A stretch of 64,000 nucleotides of DNA from Streptomyces sp. MspMP-M5 (GTDB taxonomy: Bacteria; Actinomycetota; Actinomycetes; Streptomycetales; Streptomycetaceae): contig NZ_KB891951.1 in NCBI RefSeq assembly GCF_000373585.1, positions 108,940 to 172,939 on the forward strand. Reading direction: 5' to 3'. The notes under the pieces were generated by a model, which searched no databases, had not been told where the DNA came from, and saw only the letters and a program-made list of their open reading frames with translations. Below are positions 25,165 through 34,325 of the stretch, one piece after another (the first letter of the stretch is position 1; the number at the start of each line of letters is the position of its first letter). A program made the translations under genes and the position numbers.

Positions 25165-25306
25165 CGGGCACCTCCCTCCGCGGCCGGTGGTGCCAGGCCC
25201 TGATCCGGGGCTCCCGGCCGCTCAGGGCCCCGGCGTGCAGCCGCATCGTAATGTGCGGGCCGCGGGCCGCGGGCGGCCTGTGGACGACACGCGCGGCCGG
25301 TGCGGA

Positions 25307-26275
25307 TCAGCCGCCGAACAGCTCGCGGAGGAAGCGGATTTCCGCGGTCCGCTGGGCGCCCCCGCCGCTCTCGTGGGCGTTGAACCGCCAGACCTCCAGC
25401 CGTTTGTCGCCCGCGTAGTGGTGGTGGGCGGCGAATCCGGTGGACGGCGGGGCGATCTCGTCGCGCAGTGCGGTGCCGAAGAGCGCCGGGGCGGTGGCGC
25501 GGGCCGCGAAGTTCAGGCCGTCGAAGTGGTCGAGGGTGTGCAGCGCGGTGTCGATGTGGCCGCGCTGGCCGGCGAAGTAGCGGGCCAGTTCGCCGTACGG
25601 CCCCTGGTCGGTGAGGTCGAGGGCGCGCCGGATGTGAGTGAGGAACGGCGCGTCGATCAGTGCGCCGGCGAGCCCGGGGACGAGCCCGGTCATGGCCAGC
25701 GCGAGGGCGCCGCCCTGGCTGTGGCCGGCGACCACGATCCGCTCGGCGTCCACCGCCGGGTGGCCGCGGGCCGCCTCCACGGCCCGTACGGCGTCGGTGA
25801 ACAGCCGCCGGTAGTAGTAGGTGTCGGGATCCAGCAGGCCCTGGGTCAGCTTGCCCGGTACGCCCGGGTGCGCGGCGCCCACCGGGTCGGGGGTGTCGCC
25901 GGGCCGGTCGGGGCCGCTCTGGCCGCGGGTGTCCATGACCAGCGTGGCGTAGCCGGCCGACGGCCACAGCAGCCAGTTGTGCGGCAGCAGTCGGCCGCCG
26001 CCGTAGCCGAGGTACTGCACCACGCACGGCAGCCGCCCGGCGGCGGTGCGCGGTCGCAGGAACCAGCCGCGGATCCGGTGCCCGCCGAAGCCGGTGAACT
26101 CCACGTCGTCGGTGTGCAGCCGGGTCAGGCCGGTGTCGGCCGTGGTGAACCGGGGGGCGAGGTCGTGGGCGCGGGCCTCGTCCAGGGTGCGCTGCCAGAA
26201 GGCGTCGAAACCGGGGGGTTCGGGCAGCGGTGGGCGGTAGCGGCGCAGTTCGTCCAGGGGAAGGTCGGTGAACAT
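25307..26275 (-). CDS. Acetylxylan esterase / cephalosporin-C deacetylase family (CE7)
   Basis: This 322-residue alpha/beta hydrolase removes acetyl groups from xylo-oligosaccharides. CE7 hallmarks are present: RGWFLRP, the VMDTRGQ motif, the nucleophile elbow GHSQGGA (Ser near residue 182), a late Asp in LRDEIAPPSTG and a His in FNAHESGG. No signal peptide is seen, so it acts inside the cell on imported acetylated sugars. The next gene on the strand is xylulokinase, which fits xylan-derived sugar use. Translation starts at ATG 26275 with GGAGG upstream. Confidence 0.9.
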   Translation of the reverse strand: MFTDLPLDELRRYRPPLPEPPGFDAFWQRTLDEARAHDLAPRFTTADTGLTRLHTDDVEFTGFGGHRIRGWFLRPRTAAGRLPCVVQYLGYGGGRLLPHNWLLWPSAGYATLVMDTRGQSGPDRPGDTPDPVGAAHPGVPGKLTQGLLDPDTYYYRRLFTDAVRAVEAARGHPAVDAERIVVAGHSQGGALALAMTGLVPGLAGALIDAPFLTHIRRALDLTDQGPYGELARYFAGQRGHIDTALHTLDHFDGLNFAARATAPALFGTALRDEIAPPSTGFAAHHHYAGDKRLEVWRFNAHESGGGAQRTAEIRFLRELFGG

Positions 26276-26466
26276 GGAGCACCTCCGGGCAGTGAGGCGT
26301 ACACGTCGGGCACGTTAGGGTCTGTCCGGGCGACCAGGGCCCAGGGCCGTCCGTCCCGGGCCGTGGAGCACCAACGGTGGCCTCAGGGGTGGATGTTTCG
26401 CCTCGGAACGGTCCAGATCGGTCACCGCGTCCTTGACTCCCCATCAAAGAAGCGATCACTTCCGCC

Positions 26467-27324
26467 ATGAGCTTTCCCCCGCCCCCGCCGTCCAACCAGC
26501 CGCCGCACCAGCCGCCCCAGGGGGAGCCGGGCGGTTTTGGCCCGCCGGGAGGCGGCTACGGGCCCGGCGGGCAGCAGCCGGGGCCGGGGGGTTACGGGCC
26601 GGGCGGCTACGGGCCCTCGGCCCCGCAGGCCGGGCAGCCGCCGGCCGGCCCGTACGGTGCGCCCGCCGGCGGCTTCGGCCCGCCCGCGTCCGGCGGTCCC
26701 GGTGGCTGGCAGCAGCCGCCCGCGCCACCCTCCGGCGGTGGCAACGGCACCGCGATCGCGCTGATCATCGGCGCCGGCGTGCTCGTCGTGGCGCTCGTCG
26801 TCGGGTGCGTCGTCTGGGCCAACAGCGGTGACGGCGGCGGCACTCAGGCCCGGCCGGGCACCGGCGCCTCGGCGAGCGCCACCCCCTCGGCCTCCGACTC
26901 CGCCTCCCCGACGCCGTCCGCCTCCACGACCCCCACCGGCCCGGAGACCTCCCCGTCCGCACCCACGGGCCGCACTGCGCCGTTCTACACGCTGAAGACG
27001 GGCGACTGCTTCGACATCCCGCCGGGCGGGAACGGCGGCAACAACCGGGCGGCGTCCTGCAACGGCCCGCACGACGCCGAGGTCGTCTTCGTCTACACCC
27101 TGCCGCGCGGCCTGGCCTCCGAGAACGAGATCAAGGACAAGGCGTCCGCGCTGTGCTCCATCGAGCTCCCGGACAAGGCGGCCAAGCAGCCCGCCGGGAC
27201 GGCCGGGGGCACCTACGTTCAGTTCCCGACCGTCCACGGCTACAAGCTGGGCGTCAAGTCCGTGGTGTGCAGCCTGACCGGCAACCGCAGCGGCACCAAG
27301 AAGCTCACCAAGCCGCTGGTCTGA
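26467..27324 (+). CDS. DUF4190/septum-formation-like membrane protein with Gly/Pro/Tyr-rich N-terminus
   Basis: This 285-residue protein begins with a roughly 95-residue Pro/Gly/Tyr/Gln-rich cytoplasmic region containing GGYGPGGYGP-type repeats. One transmembrane helix follows (IALIIGAGVLVVALVVGCVVW, about 97-117), then a Ser/Thr/Pro linker. The extracellular domain starts at YTLKTGDCFDIPPGG, with paired Cys (CF, CNGPHDAEVV, LCSIEL, VVCSL) as in the septum-formation family. The exact role is unknown; such proteins are common in Streptomyces envelopes. ATG 26467 is close to a TTGACT box at 26433, so the transcript leader may be very short. Confidence 0.75.
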   Translation: MSFPPPPPSNQPPHQPPQGEPGGFGPPGGGYGPGGQQPGPGGYGPGGYGPSAPQAGQPPAGPYGAPAGGFGPPASGGPGGWQQPPAPPSGGGNGTAIALIIGAGVLVVALVVGCVVWANSGDGGGTQARPGTGASASATPSASDSASPTPSASTTPTGPETSPSAPTGRTAPFYTLKTGDCFDIPPGGNGGNNRAASCNGPHDAEVVFVYTLPRGLASENEIKDKASALCSIELPDKAAKQPAGTAGGTYVQFPTVHGYKLGVKSVVCSLTGNRSGTKKLTKPLV

Positions 27325-27418
27325 GGCGGTGCGGTGGTCGGGGAGAGGCCGTGAGGGCTCGTCGTGCCCGTCTCGGGCGCGCGGAGACCAGGCCGCCGCC
27401 GGGTTTCCCGCGCCCCGG

Positions 27419-28345
27419 TCAGCGGCCCAGTGCCGTCGCCAACTCCGCGATGGCGTCCGGGCCGACCCGGCAGCAGCCGCCGATCAGCCGGGCGCCCGCC
27501 GCGACCCAGCCGGCCACCCGGTCCGCGGTGAAGGTGGGGCTGCCGCGCCAGGCGCGGGCCGTGGCGTCCCAGCGCTCCCCGCTGTTGGGGTAGACCACGA
27601 CCGGCTTGCCGGTGACCCGGGCGGCGAGCGCCACCGCCCGGTCGGCGTCGTCCGGCGTGCAGCAGTTCACGCCGACCGCGATCACCTCGTCCGCGTCGGC
27701 GGTCAGGGCGAACGCCTCGGCCAGCGGCTGCCCGGCGCGGGTGCGGTCGCCGGCGACGCTGTACGAGAGATAGGCCGGGACGCCGAGGCCGCGCACGGCC
27801 CGCAGCAGGGCCCGCGCCTCGTCCGCGTCCGGCACCGTCTCCAGGGCGAGCACGTCGGGCCGGGCGGCGGCCAGGACTTCCAGGCGCGGCCGGTGGAAGC
27901 GCTCCAACGCGTCCACGGACAGCCCGTACCGGCCGCGGTATTCGGAGCCGTCCGCCAGCATCGCCCCGTACGGGCCCGCCGACGCGGCGACACGGAGCGG
28001 TCCGGTGACGCCGCCCGCGCGGGCCCGGGCGGCTGCCTCGCGGGCCAGCTCGACGCTGCGGCGCAGCAGCCCGGCGGTTTCCTCCGGGCCGATGCCGCGC
28101 CGCGCGAAGCCCTCGAACGTGGCCTGGTAGCTGGAGGTGATGGCGACCTGGGCGCCCGCCTCGTAGTACGTCTGGTGGGCCCGTACCACCGCTTCCGGTT
28201 CCTCGGCGAGGAGTCGGGCCGACCACAGGGCGTCGCTCAGGTCGTGGCCCTGGGCTTCCAGTTGGTTGGAGAGACCGCCGTCGAGGACGACCGGTCCGGC
28301 GGCGAGCGCCTGGGCGAGCGGCGGCTGGGGCGACGGGCCGGTCAT
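27419..28345 (-). CDS. mmuM: Homocysteine S-methyltransferase
   Basis: This 308-residue zinc enzyme transfers a methyl group, usually from S-methylmethionine, to homocysteine to make methionine. It has the N-terminal VLDGGLSNQLEAQGHDL, ITSSYQATFEGF, SAGPYGAMLADGSEYRG, and the three zinc cysteines in VGVNCC and IGGCC near the end. It lacks cobalamin-binding domains, so it is the MmuM type. It starts 25 bases after the YceI-domain gene on the same strand and is probably co-transcribed with it. Confidence 0.92.
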   Translation of the reverse strand: MTGPSPQPPLAQALAAGPVVLDGGLSNQLEAQGHDLSDALWSARLLAEEPEAVVRAHQTYYEAGAQVAITSSYQATFEGFARRGIGPEETAGLLRRSVELAREAAARARAGGVTGPLRVAASAGPYGAMLADGSEYRGRYGLSVDALERFHRPRLEVLAAARPDVLALETVPDADEARALLRAVRGLGVPAYLSYSVAGDRTRAGQPLAEAFALTADADEVIAVGVNCCTPDDADRAVALAARVTGKPVVVYPNSGERWDATARAWRGSPTFTADRVAGWVAAGARLIGGCCRVGPDAIAELATALGR

Positions 28346-28370
28346 GGGGTTCGACCTCTCCTTGCGGTGG

Positions 28371-29243
28371 CTACTCGGGCCGGACCGCCTGGATGTCCAG
28401 CTCGACCCGGATCGTAGCGCCGATCGCGGCGATGCCCCTGGCCAGCATCTTGCGCCAGTCCAGGGTGAAGTCCTCGCGGTGCAGTTCGGTGACGGCCTGG
28501 CACGCGGTGCGGGTCTCGCCCATGATGCCGGTGCCGATGCCCAGGTAGCGGGTGTCCAACTGGACGGTGCGGCTGACGCCGTGCAGATGGAGCACGCCCT
28601 GCACCGCCCACCGGCTGCCTCCCTTGTGGACGAACCGCTCGCCGGCGAACTGGAGATGGGGGAACCTGGCGACGTCCAGGAATTCCGCCGAACGCAGGTG
28701 GTCGTCGCGCATCCGCACGCCGGTGTCGATGCTCGCCGCGTCGATGGTCACCTCGACCCGGGAGTCCGCCATCCGCTCGCCGACCCACAGGCCGCCCTCG
28801 AAGCGGTTGAACCGGCCGTGGATCTCGGCCAGTCCGATGTGCCGGGCGGTGAAGCGGATGGCACTGTGGTCGGGGTCCAGGCGCCACTGGCCGGCGTCGG
28901 GCAGCGGCAGTGCCGGCGCCAGTTCCAGGGTGATCGGGCGGGGCGCGGTCCGTTCGCCGGCCGCCAGCCGGACCTCGCAGCGGACCGGACTGAAGCCGTC
29001 GCAGGTCACCAGGAGCCGGTAGTCGCCCGGTGGCAGGGTGACGGTCAGCCGGCCGTTGGGGTCGGTCCGGCCGGCCGTCGCCTCCTGGCCGTCGGCGTCC
29101 CGGACGGAGATCGCCACCCCGGCCATCGGCAGTCCGACGGGATCGTTGACGCACAGGTCCAGCGCGCCCGCCCCGCGGGGGAGGGCGGGCTGGAGGCTGT
29201 GCGGCGTACGGTCGCGCAGGCGGTGCAGGAAGGCGAGCGGCAT
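28371..29243 (-). CDS. YceI-family protein with N-terminal carboxypeptidase-regulatory-like domain
   Basis: This 290-residue protein has two parts. Residues about 25-110 form a carboxypeptidase-regulatory-like beta sandwich (GALDLCVNDPVGLPMAGVAI, then GRLTVTLPPGDYRLLVTCDG). Residues about 120-285 are a YceI lipocalin-like domain (WRLDPDHSAIRFTARHIG, ITIDAASIDTGVRMRDDHLR and FPHLQFAGER). YceI folds bind polyprenoid or other amphiphilic lipids. No signal peptide is obvious, so the location is uncertain. ATG 29243 is chosen because it precedes the first domain directly; upstream in-frame ATGs add low-complexity sequence. Confidence 0.82.
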   Translation of the reverse strand: MPLAFLHRLRDRTPHSLQPALPRGAGALDLCVNDPVGLPMAGVAISVRDADGQEATAGRTDPNGRLTVTLPPGDYRLLVTCDGFSPVRCEVRLAAGERTAPRPITLELAPALPLPDAGQWRLDPDHSAIRFTARHIGLAEIHGRFNRFEGGLWVGERMADSRVEVTIDAASIDTGVRMRDDHLRSAEFLDVARFPHLQFAGERFVHKGGSRWAVQGVLHLHGVSRTVQLDTRYLGIGTGIMGETRTACQAVTELHREDFTLDWRKMLARGIAAIGATIRVELDIQAVRPE

Positions 29244-29449
29244 GGCAGGACGGGGCCCTAACGGTCGGTTCGGTCCGACCGTCGGAACGGTCGAACGGCG
29301 GACATACGGGACGCGTGCCGCCGCAAGCCTGGACAGCGGGAGCCGGGCGGGCAGCATCGCGGAATGAATCGCATGAAAAGGGTGCGGATTCGGTCCCATC
29401 CTGTCATTGGCGCCGACCCGAAATGACCAATGGGTGTCAAGGTCTGATC

Positions 29450-29462
29450 AAACGTGACGTTT
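29450..29462. promoter_or_regulatory. Perfect palindrome upstream of the YceI-mmuM pair
   Basis: AAACGTGACGTTT is a 13-base perfect palindrome about 200 bases before the YceI gene and inside the gap after the SWIM gene. A second pair, CATTGG (29405-29410) and CCAATG (29427-29432), lies just beside it. They could be operators for the YceI-mmuM transcript; no regulator is identified. Confidence 0.4.
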
Positions 29463-29484
29463 CTCGCATCGCGGCGGGATTCCC

Positions 29485-30834
29485 CTACGAGAACCCGCCC
29501 GGTGCGTCCGCCGCGAGGGCGGCCAGCGCCGCCGCCGGATCGTCCGCGGCCGGCCCGGCCGGTGCCCACCGGCCGGCCTCCTTGCGGAACGGCCACCATC
29601 GGCCGTCGCGCCCGTAGCGGAGCTGGGTGCCGCCGCCCACCACGGTCCAGCGGTTCCCGGCGGCCCGTAGCCGCGGCCGGGACGCCTCGTCCTCCCAGGC
29701 GGCCGCCAACCGGTCCTGCACACGGGACAGCACCTCGGGCGTCGGCATCCACTCCTCCTCCAGAGCCGCCAACCCGGCCGCGCCGCCCGTCCGCCAGGCA
29801 CGAACGGCCAGCGCCAGGCCCCGTGCACCGCGGCCCGTGCCGTCCGCCAGGCGGGCCGCGACGGCCGCCCCGGGCCCCGCTGCGGCCAGCCGCACCGCGT
29901 CCTGGGAGAGCGCCGGAGCGGGCGTCGGCGGGGCGTCGGCGTGCTCGGGCGCGAGCGCCTCCGCCAGCAGCCGCCGGGCGCGCGCCGCCGCGTCCGCGAC
30001 GAGGAACTCCAGTGCGTCCGCCGCGATTCCGGGCGCCGGCGGGGTGCCCCCGCCGAGCGCCGGTGCCGGGCCGGGGGACGTGACCGGCGGCGGGGGCGGC
30101 GGCAGCGGCGGCAGGACGTCCCGCGCCGCGTACGCCTCGGCGGCGGGCACGCCCGCCTCCTCCCCGCCTGCGGGACCGGCCGGCCCGGCCGCCGCCTCGG
30201 CCCGGGCCGCGCTGCGCCGCTGGAGCTCGTCCAGCAGCTCCTCCTCGCCCCGCCCGCGCAACAGCAGCAGCACGAACGGGTCCTGGTCCAGCAGCCGCGC
30301 CACCTGGTAGCACAGCGCCGCCGCGTGCGCGCAGTGGTCCCACGCCTCGCAGCCGCACTCCGGCTCCAGGTCCCCGATGCCCGGCAGGAGTTCGACGCCG
30401 GCCGCCGCCGCGTCCTCCACCAGGACCGGCGGCATATCGCGGTCCAGGAGGGCCGCCAGGTGCCCGGCCCGGTCCGCGACGACGTCCAGCAGCCGGTCCC
30501 AGTCCGCCGCGCTCAGCTGCTGCAGCAGCACGTCGGAGCGGTACGCGGTGTGGTCGGGGTCCTGGACAACGGCGGTCAGCCGGCCGGGGCGCACGGAGAC
30601 CGCGCCGACCGCCCCGGCACGCGCATGACGGCGGCCCAGCTTCAGCTGTTTCCCGTCCAGGGCCGTGTCCTCCAGTGCCTTCAGCCACGCCTGACCCCAC
30701 CAGGTGCGCGCGAAGCCCCGGCCGCGCGTCACCGGCAGCGCCGCGAAGGTCCGCTCCGGCACCGCCGCCCCGGCCCCGCTCCCGTACACCGCGTCCCCGC
30801 CTTCCCTGTGGTGCTCCGCCGCGTCCCTGTTCAT
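29485..30834 (-). CDS. SWIM zinc-finger protein, partner of SNF2 helicase
   Basis: This protein of 449 residues carries a SWIM zinc finger (CxCx(n)CxH): CGCEAWDHCAH near residue 160. It is preceded by GRGFARTWWGQAWLKALED, typical of bacterial SWIM proteins. The C-terminal half is Ala/Pro-rich and ends in a region that may bind nucleic acid or the helicase. GGAGGGGG before ATG 30834 supports this start. A GTG at 30918 overlapping the helicase stop would add 28 residues and give GTGA coupling. SWIM and SNF2 genes are often adjacent in bacteria, and the pair probably acts on DNA during repair or transcription. Confidence 0.87.
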   Translation of the reverse strand: MNRDAAEHHREGGDAVYGSGAGAAVPERTFAALPVTRGRGFARTWWGQAWLKALEDTALDGKQLKLGRRHARAGAVGAVSVRPGRLTAVVQDPDHTAYRSDVLLQQLSAADWDRLLDVVADRAGHLAALLDRDMPPVLVEDAAAAGVELLPGIGDLEPECGCEAWDHCAHAAALCYQVARLLDQDPFVLLLLRGRGEEELLDELQRRSAARAEAAAGPAGPAGGEEAGVPAAEAYAARDVLPPLPPPPPPVTSPGPAPALGGGTPPAPGIAADALEFLVADAAARARRLLAEALAPEHADAPPTPAPALSQDAVRLAAAGPGAAVAARLADGTGRGARGLALAVRAWRTGGAAGLAALEEEWMPTPEVLSRVQDRLAAAWEDEASRPRLRAAGNRWTVVGGGTQLRYGRDGRWWPFRKEAGRWAPAGPAADDPAAALAALAADAPGGFS

Positions 30835-30914
30835 CGTGTCCCCCTCCAGCAGCCCGTCCCCGTACACAAGGGCCGCCCTTCTGCCTGTCCCGTGGTCCCT
30901 GGTCGTCCTCCCGT

Positions 30915-33900
30915 TCACCGGTCGCTCCCGCGCAGCGCCACCAGGTCCGCGAGCTCGGCGTCGGTGAGTTCGGTCAGCGCCGCCTCGCCGGAGCCGAGGA
31001 CCGCGTCCGCCAACCGCTGCTTACGGGCGAGCAGGGCGGCGATCCGGTCCTCGACGGTGCCCTCGGTGACCATCCGGTGCACCTGGACCGGCTGGGTCTG
31101 CCCGATGCGGTAGGCCCGGTCGGTGGCCTGCGCCTCGACCGCCGGGTTCCACCAGCGGTCGAAGTGCACGACATGGGAGGCCCGGGTGAGGTTCAGGCCG
31201 GTGCCCGCCGCCTTCAACGACAACAGGAACACCGGCACTTCGCCCTCCTGGAAGCGCCGCACCATCTCCTCCCGTCGGGCCACCGGCGTCCCGCCGTGGA
31301 GGAGTTGGGCCGGCACCCCGCGCGCCGCCAGATGGCCGGCCAGCAGCCGCGCCATCTGTACGTACTGGGTGAACACCAGGACGCCCGCACCCTCGGCGAG
31401 GAGAGTGTCCAGCAGCTCGTCGAGCAGCTCCGCCTTCCCCGACCGCCCGGCGAACCGCGCGGACCCGGCGTCCGGCCCGCCGGGCGGCTCCTTGAGGTAG
31501 TGCGCGGGGTGGTTGCAGATCTGCTTGAGCGAGGTCAGGAGCTTGACCACCAGGCCGCGCCGCGCCAGCCCGTCCGTCCCGGCGATCTCGCCGAGGCCCT
31601 CGCGCACCACCGCCTCGTACAGCTCGGCCTGTTCCCCCGTGAGCGCCACCGCCCGGTCGGTCTCCGTCTTGGGTGGCAGCTCCGGTGCGATCCCCGGGTC
31701 GGACTTCCGCCGGCGCAGCAGGAACGGCCGCACCAGACGGGCCAGCCGCTCCGCCGCGGCGGCCGCCTCCGGGGACCCCGCCGCGCCGCCCTCGATGGCC
31801 TGCGCGTGCCGCCGCCGGAACCGGCCCAGCGGCCCCAGCAGCCCTGGCGTCGTCCAGTCCAGGATCGCCCACAGCTCCGACAGGTTGTTCTCCACCGGCG
31901 TGCCGGTCAGCGCCACCCTGGCCTGGGCGGGAACGGTGCGCAGCGCCCGGGCGGTGGCCGAGAACGGGTTCTTGACGTGCTGCGCCTCGTCGGCGACGAC
32001 CAGCCCCCAGCCGGCCCCTGCCAGTCTGGCGGCGTCCAGGCGCATCGTCCCGTAGGTGGTGAGGACGAACTCCCCGTCCGCGAGGTCCGCCAGGCTGCGC
32101 CGCCCGGCGTGGTAGCGGCGCACCGGCGTCCCCGGCGCGAACTTCTCGACCTCCCGCTGCCAGTTGCCCATGAGGGAGGTGGGGCAGACGACGAGCGTGG
32201 GCCCGGCCGACTCCGAAGTGGTCTGCCGGTGCAGATGCAGGGCGATCAGGGTGAGGGTCTTGCCCAGGCCCATGTCGTCGGCCAGACAACCGCCGAGGCC
32301 GAGGGAGGTCATCCGGTGGAGCCAACTCACGCCACGCACCTGGTAGTCGCGCAGGGTGGCGGCGAGCCCCGGGGGCGGGCCGAGCGCCGGGTCCTCGGTG
32401 CGCTCGGGGTCGGCCAGGCGGTCGCGCAGCCGGGCGAGCCGGCCGGATGCCAGGACCTCCACCCGCTGTCCGTCGCCGTCCTCGGCGGTGCCGGTGAGCG
32501 CGGCGCCCAGGGCGTCGAGCGGGGTGACCGCGCGGTCCTCGCGGTCCCGGGCGGCGCGCACCGCCTCGGGGTCCACCAGGACCCACCGGCCGCGCAGCCG
32601 CACCAGCGGGCGCCGCGCCTCGGCGAGCCGGTCCAGTTCCGCCCGGTCGATCTCCTGGTCGCCGATGGCGAACCGCCAGCTGAACGAGAGCAGCGCGTCC
32701 GCGGAGACCAACGAGGGCAGCCCGCCGGCCACCGCCCCGGTTCCGTGTGCGGTGTTCTCCGGTTCGTCGGGCAGGCCCACCACGGCCCGTGTGGTGAGCG
32801 TCCGGGCCAGCTCCGCCGGCCAGTGGACCCGCACCCCGGCGGCGGCCAGCGCGCCGGACGCCGGGCCCAGCAACTCGGCGACCTCCTCGTCCGCCAGCTC
32901 CAGCGCGTCCGGCACCGCCGCGGACAGCAGCGGCGCCAGCGGTTCCCACGCGGCGGCCGCCCGGCGCAGCGTCAGCAGGGCCTCGGTCCGCGCCCGCGGC
33001 CCGAAGGCCCGCCCCGCCGGAGCCGTGCCCGACCACACTTCCGCCGCGTCCGCGACCACCGTCGGATCGGCCGCGCTGTGCACCTGGACGACGGCAGTGA
33101 ACGCGACATCCGGGGCCGCACCGGATTCCGGGTCCGGCCCCGGTGCGCGCGCATCGCGTTCGTCCGTCCACTCCGGGCCCGCTCCGTGCACCTCCACGCG
33201 CAGCGAGAGCCGCACCCCCGCGTCGTGGCCGGCGGCGATCTCCGCGGCCCAGGCGCGCTGTTCCGGAACGTGCTGCGGGGCGGGCGCCGCGAACGCCGGC
33301 CCGCCGGCGGCCAGTTCGGCCGCGGGTGTACGGGGAAGCCCGTCGACGACCGCGTCCAGAAAGGCCCGCACCAGCCGCTCCGGTTCCGGCAGCCGGACCG
33401 GGCCGCTCCCGGGGAGCGGGGCGGCGTGGGCGTACGGCGGCATCGCGGCGGCCAGCTCGCGCAGCCGCGCCGTGTCGTCCGGGTCCAGCGGGCCGGCCCG
33501 CCAGGCGTCGTGGTCGGTGGGACTGAGGCCGGGCAGCAGCCGGCCGTGGGCCGCGATGCGGAACGCCAGCAGCGCGGCCGCGCCCCAGAAGGCGGCGGCC
33601 GGATGGGTGTGCCGGCCGCCCCGTATCCGGGTGAGCACGGGGAGCGCAGCGGCGACCGGCAGCACCAGGGCCGGTACGGCGCACACGGTGATGCCGTCGC
33701 CGTCGCCGCTCCTGTCCACTGCTTCGTCGTCGTCCGGCCCGGTGGGCAGGGCGACGGTCAGCTGCTCCGGTGCGGGCCGGTGCGCGCCGCTGCCCTCGGG
33801 CGCGCCGTACGGGGAGGTGTCCGGTACCGGTGCACCGTCCGGGCGCCAGAAGGCGACCCGACCGAGCCGGGGCGGATCCGAGGGCAGGAAGACCGCCGCG

Positions 33901-33953
33901 CAGCGGGCGAGATCCAAGAGCGGGGAGGGCGTGACCGCGGGGAGGGAAGCCAC
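30915..33953 (-). CDS. SNF2-family DEAD/DEAH-box helicase
   Basis: This 1012-residue Swi2/Snf2-type ATPase translocates on double-stranded DNA. A variable N-terminal half of about 520 residues precedes the SNF2 core. Motif I is DDMGLGKT (near residue 560), motif II is DEAQHVKNP (near 655), followed by LTGTPVENNLSELW, then helicase C-terminal motifs GVLVFTQYVQM and HFDRWWNPAVEAQATDRAYR. GAGGAG lies 11 bases before GTG 33953. The SWIM-protein gene follows immediately on the strand and is probably translated from the same message. It resembles the RapA/HepA-like SNF2 proteins found beside SWIM genes. Confidence 0.92.
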   Translation of the reverse strand: MASLPAVTPSPLLDLARCAAVFLPSDPPRLGRVAFWRPDGAPVPDTSPYGAPEGSGAHRPAPEQLTVALPTGPDDDEAVDRSGDGDGITVCAVPALVLPVAAALPVLTRIRGGRHTHPAAAFWGAAALLAFRIAAHGRLLPGLSPTDHDAWRAGPLDPDDTARLRELAAAMPPYAHAAPLPGSGPVRLPEPERLVRAFLDAVVDGLPRTPAAELAAGGPAFAAPAPQHVPEQRAWAAEIAAGHDAGVRLSLRVEVHGAGPEWTDERDARAPGPDPESGAAPDVAFTAVVQVHSAADPTVVADAAEVWSGTAPAGRAFGPRARTEALLTLRRAAAAWEPLAPLLSAAVPDALELADEEVAELLGPASGALAAAGVRVHWPAELARTLTTRAVVGLPDEPENTAHGTGAVAGGLPSLVSADALLSFSWRFAIGDQEIDRAELDRLAEARRPLVRLRGRWVLVDPEAVRAARDREDRAVTPLDALGAALTGTAEDGDGQRVEVLASGRLARLRDRLADPERTEDPALGPPPGLAATLRDYQVRGVSWLHRMTSLGLGGCLADDMGLGKTLTLIALHLHRQTTSESAGPTLVVCPTSLMGNWQREVEKFAPGTPVRRYHAGRRSLADLADGEFVLTTYGTMRLDAARLAGAGWGLVVADEAQHVKNPFSATARALRTVPAQARVALTGTPVENNLSELWAILDWTTPGLLGPLGRFRRRHAQAIEGGAAGSPEAAAAAERLARLVRPFLLRRRKSDPGIAPELPPKTETDRAVALTGEQAELYEAVVREGLGEIAGTDGLARRGLVVKLLTSLKQICNHPAHYLKEPPGGPDAGSARFAGRSGKAELLDELLDTLLAEGAGVLVFTQYVQMARLLAGHLAARGVPAQLLHGGTPVARREEMVRRFQEGEVPVFLLSLKAAGTGLNLTRASHVVHFDRWWNPAVEAQATDRAYRIGQTQPVQVHRMVTEGTVEDRIAALLARKQRLADAVLGSGEAALTELTDAELADLVALRGSDR

Positions 33954-34102
33954 TGGGCCGGGTACTCCTCAAATTTGACTACTGGAGCATGGAGCGCCCG
34001 AGGGTACAGCACGATCCGGCCGGTCGGGGAACCTCTGGAGCCGAACCGGCGTTCAATGGAATACGACAGAGCGCGGCGCAGGCCGCGGAAAGGGCGTGAA
34101 GG

Positions 34103-34285
34103 ATGTCCACACAGGCGAAGGTCGCGATCGGTGGTGTCGCGGTGGGAGTGCTCCTGCTGTGGTTGCTGCCCTTCTGGGCGGCCGTCTTGGTCATGGTCGG
34201 TATCCCGGCCGCCGCGTATCTGACGCTCGACTCCTCCCAGCGGCGCCGGCTGCGCCGGGCCGGCCGCAAGCAGCTCGGGCGCTGA
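34103..34285 (+). CDS. Small membrane protein with basic tail
   Basis: This 60-residue protein has two hydrophobic helices (VAIGGVAVGVLLLWLLPF and AAVLVMVGIPAAAYLTL). A strongly basic C-terminal tail follows (RRRLRRAGRKQLGR). AAAGGG is placed eight bases before ATG 34103. It is transcribed divergently from the SNF2 helicase gene. I do not recognise a named family. Confidence 0.65.
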   Translation: MSTQAKVAIGGVAVGVLLLWLLPFWAAVLVMVGIPAAAYLTLDSSQRRRLRRAGRKQLGR

Positions 34286-34325
34286 GCCGGCGGCCCCGGC
34301 CCGTCCGCCCCGGGGTCGCGGGCCG

